The notes below the pieces were generated by a model. The model made no database searches and was not told the origin of the DNA. It saw only the letters and a program-made list of their open reading frames with translations. Positions 1 through 8,616 of a stretch of DNA of 64,000 bases are shown here, piece after piece. The translations under genes were made by a program, and so were the position numbers. The stretch's first letter is position 1. Each line of letters begins with the position of its first letter. This DNA comes from Endobacter medicaginis (GTDB taxonomy: Bacteria > Pseudomonadota > Alphaproteobacteria > Acetobacterales > Acetobacteraceae): positions 310,001 through 374,000 of the forward strand of contig NZ_JACHXV010000004.1 in the NCBI RefSeq assembly GCF_014192375.1. The letters are read 5' to 3'.

Positions 1-1
1 C

Positions 2-781
2 GGCTTCGAGTTCGTCTCCCTGCTGCTCGAACGCCAGGTGGACCGCTATGTCGACAGTGGCCAGAGCGTGCGCGCCGGACGCCTGCGCACCCTGCTGCCG
101 ATCATCCGCTCCGTCCTGCTGGTCGCACTTGGCATCATCGTGATCTTCACCGTGCTGTCGCAGATCGGCGTGAATGTCGCCCCCCTGCTGGCCGGGGCAA
201 GCATCATCGGCGTCGCCCTGGGCTTCGGCTCGCAGAAGCTGGTGCAGGACTTCATCACCGGCATCTTCCTGCTGCTGGAAAACGCCATGCAGGTCGGCGA
301 CACCGTCACCGCCGGCGGGCTGACCGGCGTGGTCGAGCACCTGTCGGTGCGCACGCTGCGACTGCGCGCCGGCGACGGCTCGGTGCACATCATCCCGTTC
401 AGCTCCGTCTCCACCGTCACCAACGTCAATCGCGGCCGCGGCAATGCGGCGGTCAGCTTCGACATCGCGCCGAGCGCCGACGTCGACCGCGCCGCCGACA
501 TCCTCAAGGCGATCGCGCTGGCGATGCGCACCGAGGACGATTTCCGCGACGGCATGCTGTCGGACCTGCAGTACTGGGGCGTGAACGCGGTCAGCGGCAC
601 CGCCGTCAACCTCGCCGGCCAGATCGTATGCACCGATTCCGCCCGCTGGGCAGTGCAGCGCGCGTTCAACCGGCGCGTCCTGCTGGCCTTCCGCGACAAG
701 GGCATCGAGCTCGCGAACACCATGCAGACCATCCAGCTTGTCGGCACCGATCCGGGGGCGCATGACGGCCCGCATGCCTGA
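2..781 (+). CDS. MscS-family mechanosensitive channel, C-terminal part
   Basis: This is the 3' portion of a small-conductance mechanosensitive channel; the 5' end lies outside the window. The visible 259 codons contain a membrane helix, then the pore-lining helix with the glycine/alanine-rich stretch PLLAGASIIGVALGFGSQ and the following LVQDFITGIFLLLEN, then the cytosolic beta domain (VGDTVTAGGLTGVVEHLSVR) and an alpha/beta C-terminal domain. These features are typical of MscS and of the larger MscK/YbdG-like relatives. Such channels sit in the inner membrane and open under hypo-osmotic tension. Whether the missing N-terminus carries a periplasmic domain cannot be seen. The gene probably overlaps the start of the next gene. 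Confidence 0.9.
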   Translation, partial: GFEFVSLLLERQVDRYVDSGQSVRAGRLRTLLPIIRSVLLVALGIIVIFTVLSQIGVNVAPLLAGASIIGVALGFGSQKLVQDFITGIFLLLENAMQVGDTVTAGGLTGVVEHLSVRTLRLRAGDGSVHIIPFSSVSTVTNVNRGRGNAAVSFDIAPSADVDRAADILKAIALAMRTEDDFRDGMLSDLQYWGVNAVSGTAVNLAGQIVCTDSARWAVQRAFNRRVLLAFRDKGIELANTMQTIQLVGTDPGAHDGPHA

Positions 782-1517
782 CGCACGTCCGCCCAGCCCC
801 CCTCTCGCCGCCGCCGGATCGGCGCTGATCCGCGATGGCTTCGCCTTTGCCCGCGCCGACGAGATGCGCACCGCCCTGGTGGAGGCGGGTGGGCGCGACT
901 GGGAGGGCTTCGCCGCCTCCTGGAACGATCTCGGACTCGACCGCTACATGGCCGATGGCGGCCGCTACCGCCGCCGCCGCCACGCCGCCTTCGCGCTGGC
1001 GGCGGACGGCACCATCACCCGCAAGCCGCACCAGCCGCATTATCAGAGTCGGGACTACAACGCCCTCAATGGCGGCGTGGAGCGCTGGTTCGCCCCCGTC
1101 ACCGATGCGGTCGGCACCCATCCGATGACGCTGGCCGTCCTGCGCATGGCACACGACCTGTTCACCCCCCGCACACCGCCCGAGCTGCGCCCGTCGAGCT
1201 GGCACGCCGAACTGCACCAGTTCCGCATCGAGGCCGAACCCGGCGGCGAGGGCCGTCCCACACCCGAGGGCATGCACCGCGACGGCGTCGACTGGGTGCT
1301 GGTGATGCTGATCGGCCGCATCAACGTCCGATCGGGCCTGACCACCATCCACGACCTCCGCCGCCGCGAGATCGGTCATTTCACCCTCGCCGAGCCGGGC
1401 GACACCGCTCTGGTGGACGATTTCCGCGTCTATCACGGCGTCACCGCCATCCACCCGCTCGACCCCGCCCTGCCCGCCCATCGCGACGTGCTGGTGCTGA
1501 CGCTCAGGCGGGGGTAG
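762..1517 (+). CDS. 2-oxoglutarate/Fe(II) oxygenase, L-isoleucine-dioxygenase-like family
   Basis: A 251-residue protein that looks like the 2OG-Fe(II) oxygenase family containing bacterial amino acid hydroxylases such as isoleucine dioxygenase (family knowledge). The visible iron ligands are His172 and Asp174 in the segment MHRDGVDW and His225 in VYHGVTAI; Arg241 (HRDVLVLT) is the probable 2-oxoglutarate anchor. The ATG at 762 is chosen because a GGGGG tract lies just upstream; a TTG at 738 in the same frame is possible. The start overlaps the end of the channel gene by 20 bases, so the two may be cotranscribed. The substrate cannot be read from the sequence. Confidence 0.75.
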   Translation: MTARMPDARPPSPPLAAAGSALIRDGFAFARADEMRTALVEAGGRDWEGFAASWNDLGLDRYMADGGRYRRRRHAAFALAADGTITRKPHQPHYQSRDYNALNGGVERWFAPVTDAVGTHPMTLAVLRMAHDLFTPRTPPELRPSSWHAELHQFRIEAEPGGEGRPTPEGMHRDGVDWVLVMLIGRINVRSGLTTIHDLRRREIGHFTLAEPGDTALVDDFRVYHGVTAIHPLDPALPAHRDVLVLTLRRG

Positions 1518-1571
1518 GCGCGGCGGAGATGAACGCCTAGACAGAAACCAGACCGCGCGAGGAGACACGGC

Positions 1572-2792
1572 ATGGCGGGCACGGCGACGTCAGCGGCGAC
1601 CTTCGGCCAGACCAGGCCCGCCAGGGGCACCATCTATCCGGTGCTCGGCGCGATCAGCGTCTGCCATCTGCTCAACGACATGCTGCAATCGCTGCTGCTG
1701 GCGATCTATCCGCTGCTCAAGGCCGGATTCGCGCTTGATTTCGGCCAGATCGGCCGGCTCACGCTGGTCTATCAGCTCACCGCCTCGATCCTGCAGCCGC
1801 TGATCGGCAACTACACCGACCGCCGGCCCCTGCCGTTCTCGCTGCCCTTCGGCATGGCCAGCACCGGGGCCGGGCTGATCCTGCTCGCCCTCGCACCGAA
1901 CTACGCCACCCTGCTGGCCGCAGCCGGGCTGATGGGCATCGGCTCGTCGATCTTCCATCCGGAATCCTCGCGCATCGCCCGCCTCGCCTCGGGTGGCGCG
2001 CACGGGCTCGCACAGTCGATCTTCCAGGTCGGCGGCAATCTCGGCTCCGCCCTCGGCCCGCTCGCCGCCGCACTGGTCATCCTGCCGCACGGACGAGGTG
2101 CGACCGCCTGGTTCGCGCTCGCCGCCCTGCTCGGCATCGTCATCCTGACCGGGCTCGGGCAATGGGTGCGCGCCGGCGGTCATGCGAAGCCGAGACCGAA
2201 AGGCACCCGTCACCCCGCCACCGGCCTGTCATGCCGGCAGACCATTACGGCCCTCGCCGTGCTGGTCGCGTTGGTGTTCTCGAAGTATTTCTACCTCACC
2301 TCGCTGAGCTCGTACTACACCTTCTTCCTGATGCACCGGTTCGGCATCCCGGTGCGCTCCGCGCAGCTCGACCTGTTCGTGTTCCTCGGCGCGGTGGCGG
2401 TGGGCACCATCGCCGGCGGTCCGATCGGCGACCGGATCGGACGCAAGAAGGTCATCTGGGGCTCGATCCTCGGCGTGCTGCCGTTCAGCCTCGCCCTGCC
2501 ACATGTCGGGCTGCACGCCACCATCCTCCTGTCGGCGATCATCGGCGTGGTGCTGGCCTCCGCCTTCTCGGCGATCCTGGTCTATGCCACCGAACTGCTG
2601 CCGGGCCGGGTCGGCATGGTGTCGGGGCTGTTCTTCGGGCTCGCCTTCGGCATGGGCGGCATCGGCGCCGCAGTGCTCGGCGATCTGGCCGATCACAGCT
2701 CGATCACCACCGTCTACCAGCTCTGCGCCTGGCTGCCGGCACTCGGATTGCTGACCGTGCTGCTGCCGGATGTGCGCAGGATGCCGGCCTGA
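1572..2792 (+). CDS. fsr: MFS efflux transporter, fosmidomycin-resistance (Fsr) type
   Basis: A 406-residue inner-membrane protein with about twelve hydrophobic segments. The N-terminal part (VCHLLNDMLQSLLLAIYPLL, then NYTDRRP) and the motif GDRIGRKK after the sixth helix match the Fsr branch of the major facilitator superfamily, proton-driven drug exporters first recognised through fosmidomycin resistance. The ATG at 1572 has a GAGGAG ribosome binding site. The stop at 2792 directly abuts the next open frame, which has no gap in which to hold its own promoter, so the downstream sensor gene may be translationally coupled. The real substrate is unknown. Confidence 0.85.
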   Translation: MAGTATSAATFGQTRPARGTIYPVLGAISVCHLLNDMLQSLLLAIYPLLKAGFALDFGQIGRLTLVYQLTASILQPLIGNYTDRRPLPFSLPFGMASTGAGLILLALAPNYATLLAAAGLMGIGSSIFHPESSRIARLASGGAHGLAQSIFQVGGNLGSALGPLAAALVILPHGRGATAWFALAALLGIVILTGLGQWVRAGGHAKPRPKGTRHPATGLSCRQTITALAVLVALVFSKYFYLTSLSSYYTFFLMHRFGIPVRSAQLDLFVFLGAVAVGTIAGGPIGDRIGRKKVIWGSILGVLPFSLALPHVGLHATILLSAIIGVVLASAFSAILVYATELLPGRVGMVSGLFFGLAFGMGGIGAAVLGDLADHSSITTVYQLCAWLPALGLLTVLLPDVRRMPA

Positions 2793-2800
2793 GCGGCGGA

Positions 2801-5182
2801 GTGCGCGCCCAGGAAATCATCGACCCGACCGGACGGCGACGGCGCGATCTCGGCCGGCGCGTGCGGCGCATCGTGCTGCCGATCGCCGCGGTCGCCCTGG
2901 TGATGGCGGCGATGGCGGCGGTCGGATGGCGCAGCTACGACATCGCGCGCCGCTCGATCGCGAAACTCTCCAACGCCGTGCTGGTCGCCACCCAGACCGC
3001 GATCGCCCAGGAGATGGCGACCTATCTGGTTCCGGCGACGCAAGGCCAGGCGATCGGCCTCGACATGGTCCAGCACGGCGCCCTCGCCCCCAGCGCCGGC
3101 ACGCTGGGCGCGAACAGCTTCCAGCGCTTCGCCGTCGCGCTGATGCGCCAGGACCCGCAGGTCGCGGCCTTCTATCTCGCCAATTCCGACGGCGATTTCG
3201 AGCTGGTGCAGCGTGCCGCCGAGGGCGCCACCGACACCATCGTGGTCACCGACAAGACGCCCGATCACGCCCGCACGCGCACCGAGACCCGCACCGACGA
3301 GTCCGGACGCGTCACCGCACAGCCGCCGCAGCCCAGCACCTACGACCCCAGAAAGAGCCCCTACTACCGCGGCGCGATGCGCCAGCCGGTCGAGGGCGGC
3401 TCGGCCTCGGTGCTGCCGGACGGCTCGACCGTCTACTGGTCGGCGCCCTACCTGTTCAAACCCACCTCGCAGCCGGTGATCACCGCCTCGATCGGCTACA
3501 CCGATCCCGGCGACAGCCGCGACCATGTGCTGGCCGTCAACATCGCGCTCGACCGGATGAGCGCCTTCCTCGCCCGGCTCAAGATCGGCGAGCACGGCCA
3601 TGCGATGATCCTCGACCGCGCCGGCCAGATCATCGCCGCCCCGCCGCTCGCCGACGCCCATGACGACCCCACCGCCTGGCGGCTCGACCACGGCATCACC
3701 GACCCCCGCCTCGCCGACGACGCCGACCTCGTACGTGCCTTCGACCTGTTCCGCGTGCAGGGGTTCGGCCCGCAATCCTTCGTCCTGCACGGCGTGCGCT
3801 ACATCTCGCTCGCCGCCCGACTGCCGGGTGCCGCACCCGACTGGGTGCTGCTGCTGAGCGTGCCGGCGCGCGACTTCGCCGCCTTCTCCGCCGCCGACAC
3901 CCGCTCCACCTTCGTCTCGCTGCTGGTGATCCTGCTGCTCGCGGCCGGGTTGGCCGGGGTGCTGATCTGGCAGGGGCTGCGCTCGGACCGCCTCGTCGCA
4001 GCACTCGATGCGCGCAACGCACGCGGTTCTGCCGAACGCGAGGCGCTGCACGCCTTGCTGTCCGAGCCGCATCTGCTCGATGCCGCGGTCGCCGCACCAG
4101 GCCTGACCGAGCGCCTCGCCGAGGCGGCGGGCGCGGCGCGCGCCTCGATCTGGCGGCTGGTGCATGACGGCACCGTGCTGCGCTGCGACGACCTTTATGA
4201 CGCGCGCAGCGACACCCATGCCGGCGGTGCCGAACTCCAGCTCGAATCGGAGGAGGATTTTGCCGACGCCCGCGCCCGCGAGGCCGGGTTCGCGGTCGAC
4301 GACGCCGCCGCCGACCCGCGCACCCGCCGATACTGGCGCCAGGTCATGCGGGCCGCCGAGACCCGGGCGCTGCTGGCGGTGCCGGTGACCGGCGCGGACC
4401 GCACCGCGGCGATGCTGCTGATCGAGAACCCGACCCGGATCGGCGAGACGGAAGGGCTGATCGACATGATCGGCGGCATCGTCGCCCTGCGCCTGCATGA
4501 CGAGGCCGAGCGCACCCCCGCCCCCACCCCCACCCCCGCCGGTGCGCTGCCGGCGACGCACGAGACGCGCACCGACCCGCTTGGCGACAACCTGCTGCTC
4601 GATCCGGGCGCCGACGGCGCGGCCCCGACCCCGGGCCTGTTCCCGTCGGTCGCGATCATGGTGCTGGCCTTCGGCGACAGCGGCGTCGAGGACACGCCCT
4701 CGACCGACCAGACCCTGCATCTCGTCGACGACATCGCCTCCGGCCTGCAGGACATCGCCCGCCGGCACGGGCTGTTCTCGGTCAAGGTCGCCGGCCACCG
4801 TCTCGTCGCCGCCGCCGGCTGCACACCCGAACCCGATCCGCAGGCGCCGATCCGGCTTGCCCTCGCCGCGATCGCCATCCGCGACTTGTGCCTGTCGCGA
4901 CTGAGTGCCGCCGATATCGACCCCGCCTTCCAGATCGGCCTCGATGTCGGCCCCACCTTCGGCGCCGAGCTCGGCCGCGAACCTTCGGTGTTCAACCTGT
5001 GGGGCGAGACGGTGCGCGTCGCCGAGGCGATGGCGCAGTCCAACCCGCAGCCCGGCTCGATCCAGGTCACCGAAGGCATGTACATCCTGCTGCGGCAGCA
5101 TTTCCTGTTCCGCACCCGCGGCAGCTTCTACACCCCGCGCGGCGGTGTTTCGCGCGCCTATATCCTGGCAGGCCGGCAGTGA
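2801..5182 (+). CDS. Membrane sensor: dCache, GAF and degenerate class III cyclase-like domain
   Basis: A sensor of about 793 residues. The order is: first membrane helix (residues about 24-44), a periplasmic Cache-like ligand domain (about 60-330), a second helix (about 370-393), a GAF-like domain (about 415-565) and a C-terminal class III nucleotide cyclase fold (about 610-790). The fold is recognisable from FNLWGETVRVAEAM (nt 4991 onward), but the residues that make cyclases active are gone. The first metal Asp region reads VAIMVLAF (nt 4646-4680), the second reads KVAGHRLVAAAG with His instead of Asp (nt 4781-4804), and the transition-state Asn and Arg are Arg and Ala. It is therefore probably a ligand-sensing pseudocyclase rather than an enzyme. 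The start is uncertain: GTG 2801 is the best candidate after the fsr stop, and a frame open farther upstream is dismissed as a shadow. The stop overlaps the next start by four bases. Confidence 0.75.
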   Translation: MRAQEIIDPTGRRRRDLGRRVRRIVLPIAAVALVMAAMAAVGWRSYDIARRSIAKLSNAVLVATQTAIAQEMATYLVPATQGQAIGLDMVQHGALAPSAGTLGANSFQRFAVALMRQDPQVAAFYLANSDGDFELVQRAAEGATDTIVVTDKTPDHARTRTETRTDESGRVTAQPPQPSTYDPRKSPYYRGAMRQPVEGGSASVLPDGSTVYWSAPYLFKPTSQPVITASIGYTDPGDSRDHVLAVNIALDRMSAFLARLKIGEHGHAMILDRAGQIIAAPPLADAHDDPTAWRLDHGITDPRLADDADLVRAFDLFRVQGFGPQSFVLHGVRYISLAARLPGAAPDWVLLLSVPARDFAAFSAADTRSTFVSLLVILLLAAGLAGVLIWQGLRSDRLVAALDARNARGSAEREALHALLSEPHLLDAAVAAPGLTERLAEAAGAARASIWRLVHDGTVLRCDDLYDARSDTHAGGAELQLESEEDFADARAREAGFAVDDAAADPRTRRYWRQVMRAAETRALLAVPVTGADRTAAMLLIENPTRIGETEGLIDMIGGIVALRLHDEAERTPAPTPTPAGALPATHETRTDPLGDNLLLDPGADGAAPTPGLFPSVAIMVLAFGDSGVEDTPSTDQTLHLVDDIASGLQDIARRHGLFSVKVAGHRLVAAAGCTPEPDPQAPIRLALAAIAIRDLCLSRLSAADIDPAFQIGLDVGPTFGAELGREPSVFNLWGETVRVAEAMAQSNPQPGSIQVTEGMYILLRQHFLFRTRGSFYTPRGGVSRAYILAGRQ

Positions 5183-6018
5183 GCGGCGCGACGGCCGAGC
5201 GCGCGCCCCTGCCGCTGCGGCTGCTGCCGGGCAGGCTGCGGCGCACCGCCGCGGCCGTCGGCCGGCAGACCCGCGCGATGCTGCGCTTCCTGCTCGCCCT
5301 GGTCGGCGCGAGCTACGGGGTGGCGCGCGAGGCGCTGCGTCCGACGAGCTGGCGGCGCACCACCCGCACCGAGTTCCGCACCACGCTGCGCCAGGCGGCC
5401 GGCGGCGGCGTGCTCGCCACCGTGCTGACCGGCATCCTGGTGGGGGCGGCGGCGGTGGCGCAGGCGATGTACTGGCTCGGCATCGCCGGGCTGGTGGAAA
5501 GCGGCGGCGTGCTGGTGATCAACGTGCTGCTGCGCGAGTTCGCCCCCATCCTCGTCGGCATCATCCTGCTCGGCCGCAGCGGCATGCCGATGGTCGCGGA
5601 GATCGCCCGTCTGGGCGCGTCCGGCCGGCTGCGCACGCTGGAGGCGGAAGGTGTGGACAGCTTCATCCTGCTGGTGCTGCCGCGCAGCCTCGCCTTCGCG
5701 GTCAGCGGCTTCACCCTCGGCATCGTGTTCGCCGTCGCCGCCCTGCTCTCGGCCTACGTCACCGGTATCGCCGAAGGGGTGGTCAACACGCCGCTGTGGA
5801 GCTTCATGGCGCATGTCTCGACCTCGATCGGGGCGCATTCCTATGTCGCGGTGCCGATCGAACTGGCCCTGGTCGGCTATCTGGTCGGGCTGTCGAGCTG
5901 CCTGACCGGGCTGGGGCTGGCCGGCGAGGACGGGCTGCTGCACCAGCTCGCCCACGGGTTCGGCCGCGGCATCCTCACCGTGATGACGGTCAGCATCCTG
6001 TTCGCGGTGTTCGCATGA
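5179..6018 (+). CDS. MlaE-family lipid transport permease
   Basis: A 279-residue integral membrane protein of the MlaE/YrbE (DUF140) family, the permease of MCE-type phospholipid transporters. Several hydrophobic helices are visible, with the family-like stretch REFAPILVGIILLGRSG followed by EIARLGASGRLRTLEAEGVD, equivalent to the cytosolic coupling region of MlaE. The start is GTG 5179, overlapping the stop of the sensor gene in a GTGA arrangement; the stop overlaps the next ATG in the same way. It probably sits in the inner membrane and works with the MCE protein encoded at 6734. No paired intact ATPase is present in the operon. Confidence 0.85.
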   Translation: MSGATAERAPLPLRLLPGRLRRTAAAVGRQTRAMLRFLLALVGASYGVAREALRPTSWRRTTRTEFRTTLRQAAGGGVLATVLTGILVGAAAVAQAMYWLGIAGLVESGGVLVINVLLREFAPILVGIILLGRSGMPMVAEIARLGASGRLRTLEAEGVDSFILLVLPRSLAFAVSGFTLGIVFAVAALLSAYVTGIAEGVVNTPLWSFMAHVSTSIGAHSYVAVPIELALVGYLVGLSSCLTGLGLAGEDGLLHQLAHGFGRGILTVMTVSILFAVFA

Positions 6019-6737
6019 GCGAGACCACCGCCCCGGCCAGCCGCGCGGTGCTCGAGCTGCGCGACCTGCGGCCCGATTTCCGCCTCAGCCAGCTCGCCCC
6101 GCACCCGGTCAACCTGCGCCTGCGTGCCGGCGAGTGCCTCCAGATCGTCACCCGCGGCTGGCGCGAGGCGGCCGCCTTCGCCGATCTGTGCGAGGGGCTG
6201 GTGGACCCGTTCGACGGCACCGTGCTGATGCAGGGGCTCGACTGGGCCGGGTTGCCGCGACGCGAGGCCGGCGCGCTGCGCGGGCGCATCGGACGCACCC
6301 ATCATCGCGGCGCCTTCAACGAACTCGCCCCCGTCGGCGAGGACATCCTGCTGCCGCAGCTGCACCACACGCGGATACCGCGCCCGAAGCTGATCGCCGC
6401 CGCCGAAGCGCTGTGCCTGCGTTTCGGCCTGCCGGGCCTGCCCACCGGCCTGCCCGGCGAGATCGGCGAGGCCGATCTTGCCCGCGCCAACTGCGTTCGC
6501 GCCTTTCTCGGCCACCCCGACCTGCTGCTGCTGGAGCCGCCGATGCTCACTGCCCCCGACCTGCTGCCGGCCTTCCTCGCCGCACTGACCGAGGCCCGAG
6601 ACCGGGGTGCTGCGGCGATCTGCTTCACCCGCCGGCTCGATCTCGGCGATGGCGCGGTGCGCCGCTCCTTCGGCGGCGTGTTCAGCCATCGCAGCCTGCT
6701 CGGCGATGACGGCCTGCGGCCGCTGCATCTCGCATGA
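6015..6737 (+). CDS. ABC ATPase-like protein with all nucleotide-binding motifs lost (MlaF position)
   Basis: A 240-residue protein in the place of MlaF between permease and MCE subunit. The overall ABC layout is readable: an early strand LELRDLRPDF, the sequence CLQIVTRGWREAAAF where the Walker A should be, DGTVLMQGLDWAGLP after it, a Q-loop region GRTHHRGAFNELAP, and LLLLEPP where Walker B should end in Asp-Glu. The Walker A glycines and lysine, the Q-loop Gln, the LSGG signature (here EIGEADLAR), the Walker B Asp and the H-loop His (FTRRLD) are all absent. It is probably a pseudo-ATPase with a structural or regulatory role. It overlaps both neighbours by four bases (ATGA). Confidence 0.75.
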   Translation: MSETTAPASRAVLELRDLRPDFRLSQLAPHPVNLRLRAGECLQIVTRGWREAAAFADLCEGLVDPFDGTVLMQGLDWAGLPRREAGALRGRIGRTHHRGAFNELAPVGEDILLPQLHHTRIPRPKLIAAAEALCLRFGLPGLPTGLPGEIGEADLARANCVRAFLGHPDLLLLEPPMLTAPDLLPAFLAALTEARDRGAAAICFTRRLDLGDGAVRRSFGGVFSHRSLLGDDGLRPLHLA

Positions 6738-7735
6738 CCCCCGAACGTCCCCCCGAGCTCCAGGCCGAACGCGCCCGCGACACCGTCGCGGCGGAGGCGA
6801 TCGCCGGGCATCGCAGCGGCCGCCTCACCCGGCGCCGCTACACCGACGAATGGGTCGGGCTGCTGGTGCTGGCCGCGATCGGCGTGTTCGCCGCCGCCGC
6901 GATCGAGGCCGGCATCCTGCACAACTGGCTGCAACCGCCCGGCCGGCTGCACATCCTGCTGCCGCAGACCGGGGTGGGCGGGCTGTCGCCGGGTGCCGAT
7001 GTCGAGGTGTTCGGCATCCATGCCGGCACCGTGCGCCATGTCCGCCTCAATCCCGATGGCGAGACCTGGGCGGAGGCCGAGATCGACCCGCAGGCCGAAC
7101 CCTTCATCCGCCGCGACAGCGCCGCCACCATCAAGCTGCGCTACGCGGTCGCGGGGGCGGCCTATGTCTCGCTGTCGCGCGGCAAGGGCGAGCCGATGGA
7201 CTGGCACTACGCCGTGGTCAAGGCGACCACCGACCCCAACCCGGTCGACATGATCACCGCCACCATCGCCGACATCCGCACCCATGTCCTGCCGATCCTC
7301 GACAACGCGCAGGCGATGACCGCCTCGCTCAAGGCCGTCGCCGCCGACCTCCAGCAGGGCCGCGGCAGCGCCGGCAAGCTGCTGACCGACGACACGCTGA
7401 TCCGACAGGCCGAGGCGACAGTGACGAAGCTCCAGGACACGATCGCGAAGCTCCAGCCGCAGATCGGCTCGGTGCTCGACCACGCCAACCGCACAATGAG
7501 CAACGTCCAGTCCGCCAGCCGCGACCTCAAGGCCGCCACCCCGCAGCTCCCGGCCATCACCCGCAACGCCCGCGACGCCACCGCCGAGCTGCCTGCCCTG
7601 CTGCTCCAGGCGCAGGCCACCACCCACGACCTGCAGGGCCTGATCACCCAGCTGCGCGGCCTGTGGCTGCTCGGCGGCGGCGGCACGCCCAAACCCGCCG
7701 ACCACCGCATCAGCCCCGCGCAGGTCGCCCCATGA
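6734..7735 (+). CDS. MCE/MlaD-family lipid-binding protein
   Basis: A 333-residue membrane-anchored protein. One N-terminal helix (WVGLLVLAAIGVFAAAAIEAG, about residues 37-57) is followed by a single MCE domain beginning HILLPQTGVGGLSPGADVEVFGIHAGTV. The remainder (about residues 170-310) is a long alpha-helical stretch with regularly spaced Leu/Ala, as in MlaD- and PqiB-like proteins that build periplasmic lipid conduits. ATG 6734 overlaps the previous stop by four bases and the stop overlaps the next gene likewise. It is expected to bind lipids in the periplasm, docked on the MlaE-like permease. Confidence 0.85.
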   Translation: MTPERPPELQAERARDTVAAEAIAGHRSGRLTRRRYTDEWVGLLVLAAIGVFAAAAIEAGILHNWLQPPGRLHILLPQTGVGGLSPGADVEVFGIHAGTVRHVRLNPDGETWAEAEIDPQAEPFIRRDSAATIKLRYAVAGAAYVSLSRGKGEPMDWHYAVVKATTDPNPVDMITATIADIRTHVLPILDNAQAMTASLKAVAADLQQGRGSAGKLLTDDTLIRQAEATVTKLQDTIAKLQPQIGSVLDHANRTMSNVQSASRDLKAATPQLPAITRNARDATAELPALLLQAQATTHDLQGLITQLRGLWLLGGGGTPKPADHRISPAQVAP

Positions 7736-8514
7736 GGCGCGCACCCGCAGCCCTCGCGCTCGCATTGCTGCTGCTGTCAGGCTGCGCGAGCCACCCCGCC
7801 CCGCCGCAGGACGATGCGATGGAGGTGGCGATCTCCGCCGGCCGCCAGGCGATGGACAACCACCAGCCCGCGCAGGCGATCCCCCGCTTCGAGGACGCGA
7901 ACCGCCGCGCCCTGCTGCGCGACGACGCCCCGGCCCTCGCCGATATCGGCTACGACCTCGCCGCCGCCCGCCTCGCCGACAACCACCCCGACGCCGCCCT
8001 GTCCGAACTCGCCCGCACCCGTGCCGCACTGTCCCTGCGCGGCCACCCCGCCCCGCCGGCACTCGATCTCGTCGCAGCCGCCGCCCTCGACCGCCTCGCC
8101 CGCCTCCCCGAAGCCCGCATCGCCGCCACCCGCGCCGCCACCAGCCCCGACCCGGCCATCGCCGCGCGCGCGCTCTTCCTGTCCGGCCTGATCGCCGACC
8201 ATGCCGGCGACCGCACGGGCGTCATCGACGCCAGCACCCGCCTCGACCACCTCGCCCCGGCGAAAGCCCTGCCCCGCTGGCGCCAGGCCGACCGCCTCGA
8301 ACTCGCCGCCCGCGCCGCCCTGGCCTCCGGCCACCCCGACACAGCCCTGGCCACCATACGCCAGGCCATCGACCTGCGCCGCGACGACACCGACTATCCC
8401 GCCCTGCGCCGCGGCCTGCGTCTCGCCGCGGCCGCGGCAGGCGCACTGGGGCAAACCAGTATGGCGGCAGCCTACGAAGCCCAGGCTACGCAGAGTCTCG
8501 ACGCGGCGAAGTGA
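7732..8514 (+). CDS. TPR-like outer-membrane lipoprotein of the MCE operon
   Basis: A 260-residue lipoprotein: the N-terminus is a short signal peptide ending in a lipobox (LLLLSGC, Cys at about residue 19). The mature part consists of alanine-rich paired helices (for example ISAGRQAMDNHQPAQAIPRFEDANRRAL and ALASGHPDTALATIRQAIDL) that resemble tetratricopeptide repeats. It occupies the place that MlaA/PqiC-type lipoproteins hold in other MCE operons but shares no obvious sequence with them. It overlaps the MCE gene by four bases and is the last gene before a repeat element with terminator-like hairpins. Confidence 0.75.
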   Translation: MRRAPAALALALLLLSGCASHPAPPQDDAMEVAISAGRQAMDNHQPAQAIPRFEDANRRALLRDDAPALADIGYDLAAARLADNHPDAALSELARTRAALSLRGHPAPPALDLVAAAALDRLARLPEARIAATRAATSPDPAIAARALFLSGLIADHAGDRTGVIDASTRLDHLAPAKALPRWRQADRLELAARAALASGHPDTALATIRQAIDLRRDDTDYPALRRGLRLAAAAAGALGQTSMAAAYEAQATQSLDAAK

Positions 8515-8516
8515 GC

Positions 8517-8611
8517 GTTCTTTCTTGAAAGAAAGAACCAAAGAACTTCTAAAAGATTTTTTCGTCAGTCGGATAAAAGTCTTTTTGCTTCTTTTTCTTC
8601 AGAAAAAGAAG
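8517..8611 (+). repeat. Composite palindromic repeat, copy 1 (modules A + B)
   Basis: Module A is a perfect 10-bp stem (8517-8526 with 8529-8538, based on GTTCTTTCTT). A linker CAAAGAACTTCT and a run GATTTTTTCG follow, then a variable spacer, then AAAGTCTTTTTG and module B, a perfect 11-bp stem (8588-8598 with 8601-8611, based on CTTCTTTTTCT). The same layout recurs inverted at 49724-49854. Lying between the convergent lipoprotein and ligase genes, both hairpins probably act as a two-way terminator. Its low GC contrasts sharply with its surroundings. Confidence 0.85.
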
Positions 8612-8616
8612 AACCC

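Noticed and set aside
2162-2800. Upstream extension of the sensor gene into fsr
   Set aside because: The extension is arginine-rich and out of frame with the clear MFS protein; the first membrane helix of the sensor begins only after 2860.
2714-5101. A 795-codon open frame on the - strand opposite the Cache-GAF sensor
   Set aside because: GC-rich third positions keep antisense frames open; it has no recognisable domain and mirrors a well-supported + strand protein.
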